Origin: a virus
Virus record (IMG/VR): IMGVR_UViG_3300037485_000094
Span: 1-31,477 of that record
Length of the DNA stretch: 31,477 bases
Direction: 5' to 3' (one strand)
The notes under the pieces were generated by a model that was given only the letters and a program-made list of their open reading frames with translations, ran no database searches and was not told where the DNA came from. Below are positions 21,497 through 30,494 of this stretch, one piece after another. The first letter of the stretch is position 1; every line of letters starts with the position of its first letter. The position numbers were made by a program, and so were the translations under genes.

Positions 21497-22447
21497 TTAG
21501 TTAGCAGAGTTTGTGATTCCGTAAGTAACTACGTCAGAAGCAAAACCGTATTTAGCATCTGCAGTGAAACGCATAATTACACGAACGTTTTGTGAACCAT
21601 CGTTCTCAGCCATATCAATAACACGAACTTCGTTCATATCATTCAATAATCCTGTAGCAAAGTACAAGTTAGATTTTTGAGTTAACAAAGCAGTGTTAGC
21701 AGCTAATCCGTTTGCCATAAATACACGAACTCCATCAAAGTAAACATCACCTAAAGTTTGGTTTGTTCCTTTGTTGTCATATCCGTTAGCACCAACTCCA
21801 GCAGCAGCAAATCCACCCAAAGCACGTACATAAGCACGGTAGATGTTATTTGATACATACAAGTTCAAATCTTCTTTTCCGTAGATAGAAGCAGGACAAG
21901 CATCAACAACTTTACCTAACTCAGCAATAACGTTAGCAGCAGTAACTGTTGTACCTGCAACTTCTTGACCTGATGGTAAAGCAGCATCTGTAAGCAATTG
22001 TGTCATAATTCCTGCGAACTGACCTGCAGTTGCGTTAACTCCTGTCCAAATAGATGTTTCCATTGCAGCAGCAACTTTCTCAGCAGCGTGTGCCAATAAG
22101 AAGTCTGTAAAGTTTTTCGGCATCACTTCGAATGCAGAATAACCCATTGCGATAGCTTCCCAATCAGAAACGAAATCTTTTTTACACAATTGTAAGTTTA
22201 CTTGGAATTCCTCAGGTTGAAGAATTTTTTCAGTAAGTGTAATTGTTGATGTAGCATCGAAATCACAAGTAGCGTCTTTAACGATTCCGTCAGTAGCTAC
22301 TCTTTTAATAACTTGTTTGTATTTTACATTAGGAACGATAGTGATACCACCTTTGTCTAATGTTGGTGCAGATAACAAAGCGGCAGCGATGTATTTACCT
22401 GCGAACTCACCTGCGTAAGTTGTAGTAATTGATGTTGTAGTTGCCAT
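21497..22447 (-). CDS. Major capsid protein (HK97 fold)
   Basis: A 316-aa protein with the composition of an HK97-like shell subunit: an N-terminal arm, the extended-loop region (PNVKYKQVIKRVATDGIVKD), a helical spine (FTDFLLAHAAEKVAAAMETS), and an A-domain with NLYVSNNIYRAYVRALGG and GDVYFDGVRVFMANGL. The C-terminus ends in a strand pattern NVRVIMRFTADAKYGFASDV. Its place after the protease and scaffold genes and before the tail tube gene supports the call. A terminator follows it directly. The absence of a large N-terminal delta domain fits the separate scaffold protein. Confidence 0.86.
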   Translation of the reverse strand: MATTTSITTTYAGEFAGKYIAAALLSAPTLDKGGITIVPNVKYKQVIKRVATDGIVKDATCDFDATSTITLTEKILQPEEFQVNLQLCKKDFVSDWEAIAMGYSAFEVMPKNFTDFLLAHAAEKVAAAMETSIWTGVNATAGQFAGIMTQLLTDAALPSGQEVAGTTVTAANVIAELGKVVDACPASIYGKEDLNLYVSNNIYRAYVRALGGFAAAGVGANGYDNKGTNQTLGDVYFDGVRVFMANGLAANTALLTQKSNLYFATGLLNDMNEVRVIDMAENDGSQNVRVIMRFTADAKYGFASDVVTYGITNSAN

Positions 22448-22473
22448 TTTTTAAAAATGTTTGTTAGTTAATA

Positions 22474-23064
22474 TTATTTGTTTAATTTTTCAAAGATTGA
22501 ATCGATTGTAGAACGTTGTTTGTTTTTTGCAAAACGGAAAGATTCTACTTCATTCGTGTTTTCAGGATTAAAACTAATCGGTTTAGGCTCTTCTGAAAGT
22601 TCGGTTACTTCTTCTGTAACTTCGTCAACTTTAGAAAGCAATTCCAATTTAGCTTTCAATTCAATGTTTTCTGTTTTTAATGCTTCGATTTCTGAGAAGA
22701 AAGTTTCTTTAACGATTGATTCGATAGTTTTCTTTGCAGATGGTGCTACCGCTTCTGCTTCAACTTCTACTTCAACTTCTGCTTCAGGAGCTTCTACTTC
22801 AGGAGCTACTTCTTCAACTACCATCTCTTTAACTTCTTTGATGATACCTTCTACTTCTACTACTAAAATCATTCCGCTTTCTAATTCGTATTCACCAATC
22901 GGTAAAGGAATCTTTTGCTCGTCTTCTGTGATGATAAAAACCTCGTTATCCATTTCAAATGCGTCTGCTTCAAGGATAGTAATTCCATCCATTAACTTCA
23001 TTTGCTCTAAACTCACTTCCATTCCTAAAAGTGATTTGATTTTGTTAATTGTGCTATTTTTCAT
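22474..23064 (-). CDS. Capsid scaffolding protein, acidic coiled coil
   Basis: This protein lies between protease and capsid genes, the classical scaffold position. Residues about 85-110 are a Glu/Val/Ala low-complexity stretch (EVEAPEAEVEVEVEAEAVAP), followed by a coiled coil (ETFFSEIEALKTENIELKAK) and a basic C-terminal end (FRFAKNKQRSTIDSIFEKLN), which in scaffolds binds the capsid subunit. The N-terminal 75 residues form a small beta domain. It starts 14 bases after a late bipartite element. Confidence 0.75.
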   Translation of the reverse strand: MKNSTINKIKSLLGMEVSLEQMKLMDGITILEADAFEMDNEVFIITEDEQKIPLPIGEYELESGMILVVEVEGIIKEVKEMVVEEVAPEVEAPEAEVEVEVEAEAVAPSAKKTIESIVKETFFSEIEALKTENIELKAKLELLSKVDEVTEEVTELSEEPKPISFNPENTNEVESFRFAKNKQRSTIDSIFEKLNK

Positions 23065-23078
23065 TTTTGTCTTTTTTA

Positions 23079-23107
23079 TATAAACTTATTAATACTTACT
23101 TTGTTGC
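23079..23107 (-). promoter_or_regulatory. Late bipartite element, copy 3 (scaffold/capsid module)
   Basis: Minus strand GCAACA (23107-23102), 13 bases, TAAGTTTATA (23088-23079), then 14 bases to the ATG of the scaffold gene. This is the only copy with a longer leader; the spacing between halves is identical to the other three. Confidence 0.72.
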
Positions 23108-23111
23108 GTTT

Positions 23112-23312
23112 TTATCCGTTTTGACGCACTGTTGTTCTAACTCCTGAATTAGTTGTTACCGTAACTGATTCAGTGCCTGTGGTCATTCCTATGCCTTGTG
23201 CTTGTAGACTGCCATCACAACATTTAGAGGAGTATTTACCATCTGCACATAAGCATCCTCTTTTGCTCCCTAATCTTGGAGAAGAAGAACTCGGTGTTTT
23301 AAATTTGCTCAT
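23112..23312 (-). CDS. Small cysteine-rich conserved protein, 66 aa
   Basis: The core GCLCADGKYSSKCCDGSLQA (19-38) has four cysteines and is a motif I recognise in Bacteroidota phages between protease and capsid genes. The flanks are Ser/Thr rich. It may bind a metal or form disulfides in the virion. It overlaps the protease gene by 14 bases. Function unknown. Confidence 0.68.
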   Translation of the reverse strand: MSKFKTPSSSSPRLGSKRGCLCADGKYSSKCCDGSLQAQGIGMTTGTESVTVTTNSGVRTTVRQNG

Positions 23313-23889
23313 TGTCTAAAATTATTTGTTTAATTTTTTCGATTAATATATCTTCCTCAGTCATCTGTGACATTTCTAATTTATCAGCGAAGTAACCTTC
23401 AATAGAGAATCCTTTTACTTTACCTGCTTTAACGTCATTCCAAACTTGCTCGTTGTTTACTTTCATAGATATCATCCAAGTTCCTTTTGGTAAATCAAAT
23501 CCGTATTTAGCTGATTTGTCTTGTTTAGAGTCTTCAATAATCCAAGATTCTACAACTGACATTCCTTCGAGTTTTTTATCGTGTTCGTAGGTTGCGTTGT
23601 TTTGGTTTGAGTTCATTAAAAATAACTCTGATGCTTTACGAACTGTGTCCTCAGAAAAGTAAATATGGTATTCCTCTTTCGTTTTTTCGTTTACTCGGTA
23701 GATTTGTTTGTTAGGAACTAAGGCAGCTCCCATAAGAATCTTTTTCTCAGCATCTATTTCTTTAAGTTCTACTTCGTGTTTTGCTAAGGCAATAAAGTTT
23801 TCCTCAATAGCTGGAGAATGAACAACGGAAACTGCGTCGATTCCGCTTAGAGAATCCTTTTCGTCAATTACTAATTCAATGATTTTCAT
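23299..23889 (-). CDS. Prohead protease (XkdF-like)
   Basis: The N-terminus IDAVSVVHSPAIEENFIALA (17-36) is typical of XkdF-like phage serine proteases. The probable catalytic His is H103 in TYEHDKK and the Ser is S162 in GFSIEGYF. Between them lies GMSVVESWIIEDSKQD. This resembles the herpes/U35-type arrangement. It would cut the scaffold and perhaps the capsid arm during maturation. It is followed by the Cys-rich, scaffold and capsid genes and preceded by a late bipartite element. Confidence 0.82.
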   Translation of the reverse strand: MKIIELVIDEKDSLSGIDAVSVVHSPAIEENFIALAKHEVELKEIDAEKKILMGAALVPNKQIYRVNEKTKEEYHIYFSEDTVRKASELFLMNSNQNNATYEHDKKLEGMSVVESWIIEDSKQDKSAKYGFDLPKGTWMISMKVNNEQVWNDVKAGKVKGFSIEGYFADKLEMSQMTEEDILIEKIKQIILDNEQI

Positions 23890-23893
23890 ATTT

Positions 23894-23922
23894 TATAAAC
23901 TTAATTATTTAACTAATGTTGC
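23894..23922 (-). promoter_or_regulatory. Late bipartite element, copy 4 (protease/head module)
   Basis: Minus strand GCAACA (23922-23917), 13 bases, TAAGTTTATA (23903-23894), 4 bases, ATG of the protease. The upstream half overlaps the last codons of the tape measure gene. Confidence 0.75.
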
Positions 23923-25899
23923 ATTTTCAATTCTGTTTCTATCCAATGATTGTGCAGTTGTCATATCTCCTGAAACCACATAAGCCTTCATCGGTGATTG
24001 TTGCAATTGTGCTAACTGATTGATTCCTGAGTTTCCTACAACGTTAAAGGATGGTGACATTACAGAACCTCCTGATGGTGCAGTTGTATCTGTTGATGTT
24101 GTTCCTCCTTCAAATTTTGTTGATGCAATTTTTTTAACATTTACCAAACCCGCAGTAATTGCAGCACCCATTGCGATAAAGTTTAATGGTGGTGGTGCAG
24201 ATGCTAAAGCCATATTTGCTGCCTTATATGTATCCACTACTGCGTTTGCTATATTAACTGCTTTTTGAACTTTGAATGCATTCTCTTGTTGTTTCTTGGA
24301 TTTACCTGCAAATAAAGAAGCAATATCTGAAATCATTGATAAACCATCTTTTACTCCCTGTACTTTTTGGTCTTGTAATTTCTTATTTTTTTCTTTATCT
24401 TCTTTTCGATATTTATCATTTATTACTCCAAGTTCACGCCCTTTAGCTTCTTCAATTATTTTAAGTTCTTCTGCATTGCCTTTTGCAAGTTCTTCAAGTG
24501 TAAAATATTTATCCTCAACTGCTCTTATTTCACGTTCTTCTTCTGTTAATTTAGCATTAGTATTTGCTTCTTGTAAATCTGCAACTTGATTTAAATATTC
24601 ATTTTCTAAATCTATTCGTGCTTTGTTTGCTGCTTGTTTTGCTTTTTTAGTTATTTGATATTCTATATCTAAATACTTTGTATCTAATGCTAATTTTTCA
24701 CGCTGATATCCTTCCTCTAAAACTTTAAGTGCAACGTTTAATTGCGTTTTATCCTTAATTGTTAATTCAGCTTCTTTTCTTAATGATTTATATTTTTCAA
24801 TTAAGGCTTCTTTTTCAATTTGAATAGTTGTTTTATTGGCATCAAGATTAGCCTTTTTTATTACATCAATTTTTGCTAATGTTGCCTCAAGCGTTTTTTG
24901 ATATTCTTTTTCTGCATCGGATTTTTCCTTTGCTCTTGTTTTAGCTTCATCTGCTGCGGCTTTACCATCTGCAACTTCTTGTCTAAGTAACATTTTACGT
25001 TGCTTATTCAATTTAATTCCTGTCATTGCATTTTCCGTTTCAGCTTCATTTAATGCAATTGTAGCTTCACGAATCTCTTGTTTCATTTTAACCTCAGCTT
25101 GTCCACCTAATGCTTTAGCTTTTGATTTTAAAATGTTCAAGTCTACTTGTGCGGTTCTAACTTTTTCTTTTGAGCTATCTTTTTCCGCTTTTGTTACTTC
25201 TTCTAACGCTTTCTTTTTATCTTTTATAGACGCAGTTTCATCCGTTAAAATCTCACGTGATTGAACAAGTAATTTATTAATTTCAGATTGTCTAACCGCT
25301 TGTTCTTTTTTAGCTTTATTATTAGCTTGTTGTTGCTTTTCTAACCCTCTTAAAATAGCAAACGTAGTTCCATTTACTGAATCCCTTAATTGATTATATG
25401 AAGTTGTTGCTTCTCCATTAGCTTTTTTCATTGCTTTGGCTGCACCTGTAAAATCTAAAGTAATAAATTTATATGCTGCTTCTGCTGCGTATGCAAATGC
25501 CCTTACTAAACCCATTACGGAATCCACAATCTGGCTTCCAACTCCACTTAATCCTGCCCAAACCGCTGCGATTTCTTTACCAATTTTTACATTGGATTGG
25601 AATGCTTCATAGACAAACTTTAATGCTCCTACAATTCCTGTAATAACCAATACAACAGGATTAGCAAGTAACGCCTTTAAACTTGTACTAAATCCATTCA
25701 CACCACCTTCTGCAGATTTAAGCGAAGGAACCATTCCTGTAATGACATTTTTTACATCATTTAAAGTTTTAGATTTAGAACCTGCTTCTGCAGATGCATT
25801 ACCTAAATTAGTTGTAGCTTGTGCAGCACTATTAATATCAGCAGTAACACTTTTTGCATTACTATTTATTTGTATTTCTATTACTTTCTTTTCAGCCAT
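23905..25899 (-). CDS. Tail tape measure protein
   Basis: A 664-aa protein, mostly helical and coiled coil (about 190-500, Lys/Glu/Ala rich, such as KNKKLQDQKVQGVKDGLSMI). Hydrophobic segments occur near residues 75-100 (LLANPVVLVITGIVGALKF) and in the C-terminal third (FIAMGAAITAGLVNVKKIA). It sets tail length and is injected with DNA. At roughly 0.15 nm per residue a tail near 100 nm would be expected. It is the longest coiled-coil protein in the genome and lies downstream of the tail-tip genes rather than between chaperone and tip. Confidence 0.85.
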   Translation of the reverse strand: MAEKKVIEIQINSNAKSVTADINSAAQATTNLGNASAEAGSKSKTLNDVKNVITGMVPSLKSAEGGVNGFSTSLKALLANPVVLVITGIVGALKFVYEAFQSNVKIGKEIAAVWAGLSGVGSQIVDSVMGLVRAFAYAAEAAYKFITLDFTGAAKAMKKANGEATTSYNQLRDSVNGTTFAILRGLEKQQQANNKAKKEQAVRQSEINKLLVQSREILTDETASIKDKKKALEEVTKAEKDSSKEKVRTAQVDLNILKSKAKALGGQAEVKMKQEIREATIALNEAETENAMTGIKLNKQRKMLLRQEVADGKAAADEAKTRAKEKSDAEKEYQKTLEATLAKIDVIKKANLDANKTTIQIEKEALIEKYKSLRKEAELTIKDKTQLNVALKVLEEGYQREKLALDTKYLDIEYQITKKAKQAANKARIDLENEYLNQVADLQEANTNAKLTEEEREIRAVEDKYFTLEELAKGNAEELKIIEEAKGRELGVINDKYRKEDKEKNKKLQDQKVQGVKDGLSMISDIASLFAGKSKKQQENAFKVQKAVNIANAVVDTYKAANMALASAPPPLNFIAMGAAITAGLVNVKKIASTKFEGGTTSTDTTAPSGGSVMSPSFNVVGNSGINQLAQLQQSPMKAYVVSGDMTTAQSLDRNRIENATLVK

Positions 25900-26053
25900 T
25901 AGTTTGTTTTTTTATTGCGTGTTTTCTACGTTCTTGTCTTGTCATTTTACGAAAGGAAGTTGTGTAAGCAAATTTCCCTTTGGCTATGTCTATGTTTTCT
26001 GATACCCCGTAGAAATTATCTATCGTAAGCATTGCTATAATGTTCTTTATCAT
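25892..26053 (-). CDS. Small basic protein before the tape measure, 53 aa
   Basis: Begins MIKNIIAMLTIDNFYGVSEN and ends in a Lys/Arg-rich helix (FRKMTRQERRKHAIKKQTNG). It starts in an ATGA overlap with the 801-aa tail gene and overlaps the tape measure start by 8 bases. The position beside the tape measure gene suggests a tail-assembly accessory role; no family is recognised. Confidence 0.62.
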   Translation of the reverse strand: MIKNIIAMLTIDNFYGVSENIDIAKGKFAYTTSFRKMTRQERRKHAIKKQTNG

Positions 26054-28455
26054 TTTTGTATAATATAAGCGGTTTGTGTTTCTGTATCTCCGTTGTTTAA
26101 AGTAAACCTTGTTGATATTTCATAGGCAGTTCCTGCTGCTGCACTTGGTACTGTTATCGCTACAATTTGACTTGATGTAATTGTACTTGGTGAGATTGTA
26201 ACTCCTGAACCTGTGATTAAAGCAGTTGATGCGTTGTTTACAAAGTTTACAGGAAAACTTACTACTCCTCCTGCGATTCCGATATATGGTTGTATCGTAT
26301 TGTTTACCATAGGTCTGAAATCTAAAATCAACTGAAAGTTTACCTCTCCTGTTGTTAGATTAGATTGCATTGAGTTAATGATGTATCGTTTATCTCTGAT
26401 TACTAATCTATCGTTTAAACGTAGTCCAGTAAGTAAGCTAATTGGAAGGATTGTTTTGACGTTGATTAATCTTTGTTTAAGATTGTAAAGATTGTACAAA
26501 TAAGAAAAGTAATACGTTCCAAATAGTGTTTGTTGAATTGGTACGTTTAACATTGTACTAATATCAGGTGCAAAGTTTAACGTGTAGTTCGTCAAGTTAG
26601 TATACAAGTCTTGTCCGAATGGCGTGTAGTTAGTTATCGTTGAAGTTGACGTTCCATCGTTAAACTTGAAGTCAGCATCTTTATTGTCGTATTGATAAAG
26701 TAAAACAGGTTTAGGAACGTAAGGAGCAAACTCGTTGTTTAATGAATATCCTACTTGAAGATTTGTTCCAGTGAATTTAGTTTGTAATAAGTTTTCAAAT
26801 GGAACGTCTAAAGTAAACTCATCTCCATCATAGTTATATTGGTAAGTAGTATCTCCGTACTCACGATTAAATAGCTGACTAAACTGTTTGTTTAAGAATG
26901 ATTCCGAATCTTGATATTTCATCGAAACTTTCTTATATAGTTTCATTCTATCTATATCAATGGAATTTACGTCTGTGTATTGTGAGATATCTACAATTGC
27001 TCCTTGAGAATACCAATCGTCTAATGGTTCTATTTGATAAGTGTTTAATCCTGTTCCGTAGCAAGTCATATTAAAGACCTTTAAAACTCCACTAAAGAAC
27101 TCGCTAACTTTCATAACAGGCGACATAGAAGCTAAATCCGTGTTTACTACCATTACGTTATTAGAGCAAGTTGCAGAACAAATAGAACTAATAACTAAAG
27201 CACCTGAAACGATTGCAGTAATAGTATAAACAACAGAAACGTTTACCGTTACCGCAGTATGTGTTCTAACTTTAAAAGTATAAGTAGAATCTAATCCAAT
27301 GGTGTCTTGAATTGTAATTGCAGACAAACCACCTGCTGCACTAAATGGGAGGCTTTGCACAAAATTTCCGTTTTGATAAACGTCTATAATTGCTCCCGTT
27401 GCTGCACTTATTGAGTTGACATTAATTACAATGCTATGGTTTCCGCTTTGCAATCCTAAGTATTGAACTCTTATAGCATCGTTTGTTAAATCAAAAGCGT
27501 TACTTGCATCGTTTCCTGACGAAGATAAACTTGTGAAATTAATTGTTTGTGGCTCTGAATAGAAGTTAAAATCATTTCTGTTTTTATACCACAAGAAAAG
27601 TTTAGTAAATCTGTCATCATTTAGGAAGTTTCCGTTAAATGTGATTCCGTATTTTGTTTGTATTGCTTCGAATATCTTTTGAACTCTTAACGCAGGAAAT
27701 AACTCATCGTAGTGAATGTGTCCTGCATTTTGATGAATGTCGTGTGAACTATTTGTAGGAATAGAATAGTAGGCAGGAGTTATTGTTGTTGGTGCAGTTC
27801 CTTGATAAGTCCAAACTCGCTTAGAACTAATCAATGGATATTTAACATCAAATGAATTAGTAGCATCTGTTATTCTTTCCAATACATCAGTACCTGTGTA
27901 TTTATGGTTTACTGATGTGTAATCTAAATCAGATAACAAATCTTCTCCAAAGTAATCTAATAACGTCTTACCATCTCCGTAGAATGTTAACGTGTAACTT
28001 TCAGGTTTACCATTTTTTAGGTTCGCTTTTTCAACTTGAATTTTACCTCTACGGAAAAACGTTAGGTCTATTTCAATGAATGAATCTAAACGTAAGTTAT
28101 AATCAATCAAAGAATTTACATCCGATTGATAAAAGTGTTGTAAGATTTTATTGTTATGTGTTGAAGCAGGAATAGTAAAGCTCTGTGAAAAGTCCGTGTA
28201 AGTTTTAGAAATGTCCGCTACGTTTTGAATAGTTGAACTTACTTGAATCTGCTCATCGTTGAATAACTCTAATTTCTCGGAGTTTTTTATGATTGCTGAA
28301 ATACCACCTAACGATTCTAAATAATTAAACATACAAGTAGAAGCCTCAACAGTTCCACCCAGTGTAATTACATCAGTAGCAAAGTTATTTACTACTTGTG
28401 TTGTAGCATTTTGAAATCTTGATGTGCTAACGTATATATTTATTTTGCGATTCAT
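26050..28455 (-). CDS. Large tail-tip/baseplate hub-like protein
   Basis: An 801-aa beta-rich protein. The segment IQNVADISKTYTDFSQSFTI and the following PASTHNNKILQHFYQSDV (about 75-113) is a motif I know from tail-tip proteins of Bacteroidota siphoviruses. Later parts contain an inserted Ig-like domain (about 300-410), a region DRMKLYKKVSMKYQDSESFL, and a C-terminal Ig-like domain. It likely forms the hub that holds the receptor-binding parts. It follows the 350-aa tail gene with a one-base overlap. Confidence 0.72.
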   Translation of the reverse strand: MNRKINIYVSTSRFQNATTQVVNNFATDVITLGGTVEASTCMFNYLESLGGISAIIKNSEKLELFNDEQIQVSSTIQNVADISKTYTDFSQSFTIPASTHNNKILQHFYQSDVNSLIDYNLRLDSFIEIDLTFFRRGKIQVEKANLKNGKPESYTLTFYGDGKTLLDYFGEDLLSDLDYTSVNHKYTGTDVLERITDATNSFDVKYPLISSKRVWTYQGTAPTTITPAYYSIPTNSSHDIHQNAGHIHYDELFPALRVQKIFEAIQTKYGITFNGNFLNDDRFTKLFLWYKNRNDFNFYSEPQTINFTSLSSSGNDASNAFDLTNDAIRVQYLGLQSGNHSIVINVNSISAATGAIIDVYQNGNFVQSLPFSAAGGLSAITIQDTIGLDSTYTFKVRTHTAVTVNVSVVYTITAIVSGALVISSICSATCSNNVMVVNTDLASMSPVMKVSEFFSGVLKVFNMTCYGTGLNTYQIEPLDDWYSQGAIVDISQYTDVNSIDIDRMKLYKKVSMKYQDSESFLNKQFSQLFNREYGDTTYQYNYDGDEFTLDVPFENLLQTKFTGTNLQVGYSLNNEFAPYVPKPVLLYQYDNKDADFKFNDGTSTSTITNYTPFGQDLYTNLTNYTLNFAPDISTMLNVPIQQTLFGTYYFSYLYNLYNLKQRLINVKTILPISLLTGLRLNDRLVIRDKRYIINSMQSNLTTGEVNFQLILDFRPMVNNTIQPYIGIAGGVVSFPVNFVNNASTALITGSGVTISPSTITSSQIVAITVPSAAAGTAYEISTRFTLNNGDTETQTAYIIQK

Positions 28456-29507
28456 TACACTACTGAATTAATGATGTCGTAAGCGTATTCAAATTCTAAT
28501 TGGTAGTTAATCATATGCGTGTTAATACTCTTGAACAACTCAGTAGATTTCGTGTTTATCTTAACAGGTGTATTGTCTAATAGTATTCTTTCGCTTCCCA
28601 TTATTTGTTTAATTACTTCAGAGTAACTTTCTTTTACCCAATCCGTGTTTACCTTGATTTGTTGTTTAAGGTTTGTATTGAATACTTTACGTTGACCTTC
28701 TAAAATTGAGTAATTAGGGAATACCTTTTGCATTAAGTTATACTCCGTGTTTTCCATATTGATAGAAGTGTTAGAAGCCTTAAAGAAGTATTCTCTTTGC
28801 CAAGCTCCGTAACGATTAACAAAGTCGCATCTAATAGGTGTGTATTTACATTCTGCTTTTGGTTGGAATGTACCTGTCCATAGTGTAGTTCCTCCATTGA
28901 TTAATTCTACTTTGTTTCCTACTGCTAAATAAGTTGAATGTACTCTTGGAATATCTTGAACGCTTGATGCAGTTAAACTTATTGTTTGTGTTGCTCCTGT
29001 TGATAGGTTCGTGTATCTGATTGAATCTCCTGTATCAGTTTCTATTGTAATGTGTCCTAAGTTTCCACTACCATTATTAAAATAGTTATAAGTTCCTTCG
29101 TCTAAATGCACTCTGTACAAACTAAAGTTATAACCTTCTGTATAGTATGTGAATCCTTCGAAAGCCTTATATGTTTGTGTAGAACCTACTTGTGTAAATG
29201 CAGTTGATGTTTTCTTGTATAGCTTTAAACCTACGTTGCACCATTGAGTCGTAGGATTGTTTGTTAGCGTTGTAATGGTTTGATTTGTCGTGTGACTAAT
29301 AAACTCACGTATGTAATTAGATATATCGTAATAAGTCGAAGGTGCATTAGAAGCAGGTATCTTTTTACTTAGTGTATATGTGGGAGATAAAGGCATAGAA
29401 CCTGTACCATTCCATAAGAATATTTCTAATTTAGTTTCTATTTGCCCTGCTGAATTAATCGTGATTATGTAGGGTGAACGTGCGAAAATACTTCCTGAAA
29501 TTGCCAT
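28455..29507 (-). CDS. Tail protein, probable distal tail/tip component
   Basis: A 350-aa beta-rich protein beginning MAISGSIFARSPYIITINSA. The C-terminal part (NRYGAWQREYFFKASN, then a helical segment VKESYSEVIKQIMGSERILL and QLEFEYAYDIINSV) resembles unannotated tail-tip proteins of Bacteroidota phages. It sits between the neck genes and the hub gene, the usual place of a distal tail protein. Exact role inferred from position. Confidence 0.68.
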   Translation of the reverse strand: MAISGSIFARSPYIITINSAGQIETKLEIFLWNGTGSMPLSPTYTLSKKIPASNAPSTYYDISNYIREFISHTTNQTITTLTNNPTTQWCNVGLKLYKKTSTAFTQVGSTQTYKAFEGFTYYTEGYNFSLYRVHLDEGTYNYFNNGSGNLGHITIETDTGDSIRYTNLSTGATQTISLTASSVQDIPRVHSTYLAVGNKVELINGGTTLWTGTFQPKAECKYTPIRCDFVNRYGAWQREYFFKASNTSINMENTEYNLMQKVFPNYSILEGQRKVFNTNLKQQIKVNTDWVKESYSEVIKQIMGSERILLDNTPVKINTKSTELFKSINTHMINYQLEFEYAYDIINSVV

Positions 29508-30017
29508 CTATTTTTGTTTAGGGAATGTTGTAGTGTTAAATAATTTTATTGCGTCTAATCCGAATGCTTCAACTAATTGCTCAGGTAAACGTTTGTATGC
29601 TTTTTCAAATGGTTTGGTAAAGAACAAAGAAGGTTTAATCCCGTTGTAATAAACAGAACGTGCAATAGCAAAAGACAAAGACTTTCTATTCTTAAACTTT
29701 CCTTTTTCTCTTGGTGCTAATCCTTTACGAACTACCCACTTGTCAAATGCTTTTGCTGGAGGCATTTTGTTAGTGTATTTGTAATCCGTGTTATATTTCT
29801 TTTTTGTACCTGATACCCCTTTGTCTTGATAGAATCCGTACTCTTCCATTGAGAAGTCCATCTCGAATGAATTAGGATTCGCCTTTACGTTGCCTTTAAT
29901 GGAGTTATACAATCCCTTAGAAGCGTTTTTACCGCCTCTTGTAAGGTTTGCTTTAGCTTGACTAATTACATAGTCCCTAAACTTGTTTAGTTCTATTTGA
30001 AGCTCAGATTGTTTCAT
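29508..30017 (-). CDS. HK97 gp10-like tail completion/neck protein
   Basis: Residues 38-85 and 88-145 carry the gp10-like pattern: EYGFYQDKGVSGTKKK (58-73), MPPAKAFDKWVVRKGL (84-99), SLSFAIARSVYYNGIKPSLF (112-131), FTKPFEKA. These proteins join head and tail. The start at 30017 is the second of two identical ATG contexts made by a 22-bp tandem duplication; the first ATG (30039) is in another frame and stops after 11 codons. Confidence 0.75.
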   Translation of the reverse strand: MKQSELQIELNKFRDYVISQAKANLTRGGKNASKGLYNSIKGNVKANPNSFEMDFSMEEYGFYQDKGVSGTKKKYNTDYKYTNKMPPAKAFDKWVVRKGLAPREKGKFKNRKSLSFAIARSVYYNGIKPSLFFTKPFEKAYKRLPEQLVEAFGLDAIKLFNTTTFPKQK

Positions 30018-30040
30018 TTTGAAGCTCAGATTGTTTCATT
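29997..30040. repeat. Perfect 22-bp tandem duplication over a start codon
   Basis: The same 22 bases occur at 29997-30018 and 30019-30040 without any difference. The unit contains the ATG and first five codons of the gp10-like gene. Without the second copy the upstream gene would end as TAATG at this start, the junction type used elsewhere in the genome. The duplication moved the true start 22 bases away and left a decoy ATG. Confidence 0.95.
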
Positions 30041-30494
30041 AACAGATTGTCATTTCGTTAGGAACTATAACATCAAATGTCATTGTCCATCCTGCTAACA
30101 AGTTCTCGAATCTTTCAGTAAATGGTTCTAATGTAGGGTCTGTTTCAATTACATACTTATTGTCCCATAAGTTACCGTGTAACATCTGTTGATAAGCTCT
30201 ATTTAATACTGCGTGTTGAGTATTCAATACATCTAATTCGTTGTTGTTCTCTTGGAATAAATCAGTTACTTCTACGTTAGAAATATCTACAATATCCATT
30301 GCTAAGATTGAAACGTTAAACGTCATTGTGTTATCTCCTAAAGTAGAACTATTTACCATTATGTGCGTCAATGGAAATATAGTCTGCTTGTTTAAATCAA
30401 CTTGAAAGATGTCACCTTGTGTAATAGTATTTACAATAGCATCACTATCAAAGTGTGTTTTTAATCCGTTTAATAAGTCGTAGTATCCTGTCAT
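30039..30494 (-). CDS. Tail terminator/completion-like protein, 151 aa
   Basis: Starts MTGYYDLLNGLKTHFDSDAI, with a central strand region (FPLTHIMVNSSTLGDNTMTF, VSILAMDIVDISN) and a C-terminal strand FENLLAGWTMTFDVIVPNEM. This alpha-beta-strand layout and gene position next to the gp10-like gene fit a tail terminator. It starts in an ATGA overlap with the -1 frame of the chaperone gene, suggesting translation of that frame reaches its end. Confidence 0.65.
   Translation of the reverse strand: MTGYYDLLNGLKTHFDSDAIVNTITQGDIFQVDLNKQTIFPLTHIMVNSSTLGDNTMTFNVSILAMDIVDISNVEVTDLFQENNNELDVLNTQHAVLNRAYQQMLHGNLWDNKYVIETDPTLEPFTERFENLLAGWTMTFDVIVPNEMTIC

Noticed and set aside
22478-23083. Long open frame of 201 codons on the plus strand
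   Set aside because: It lies exactly antisense to the scaffold gene, is Ser/Thr low-complexity as expected from the complement of an acidic Glu/Val repeat, and every other supported gene is on the minus strand.
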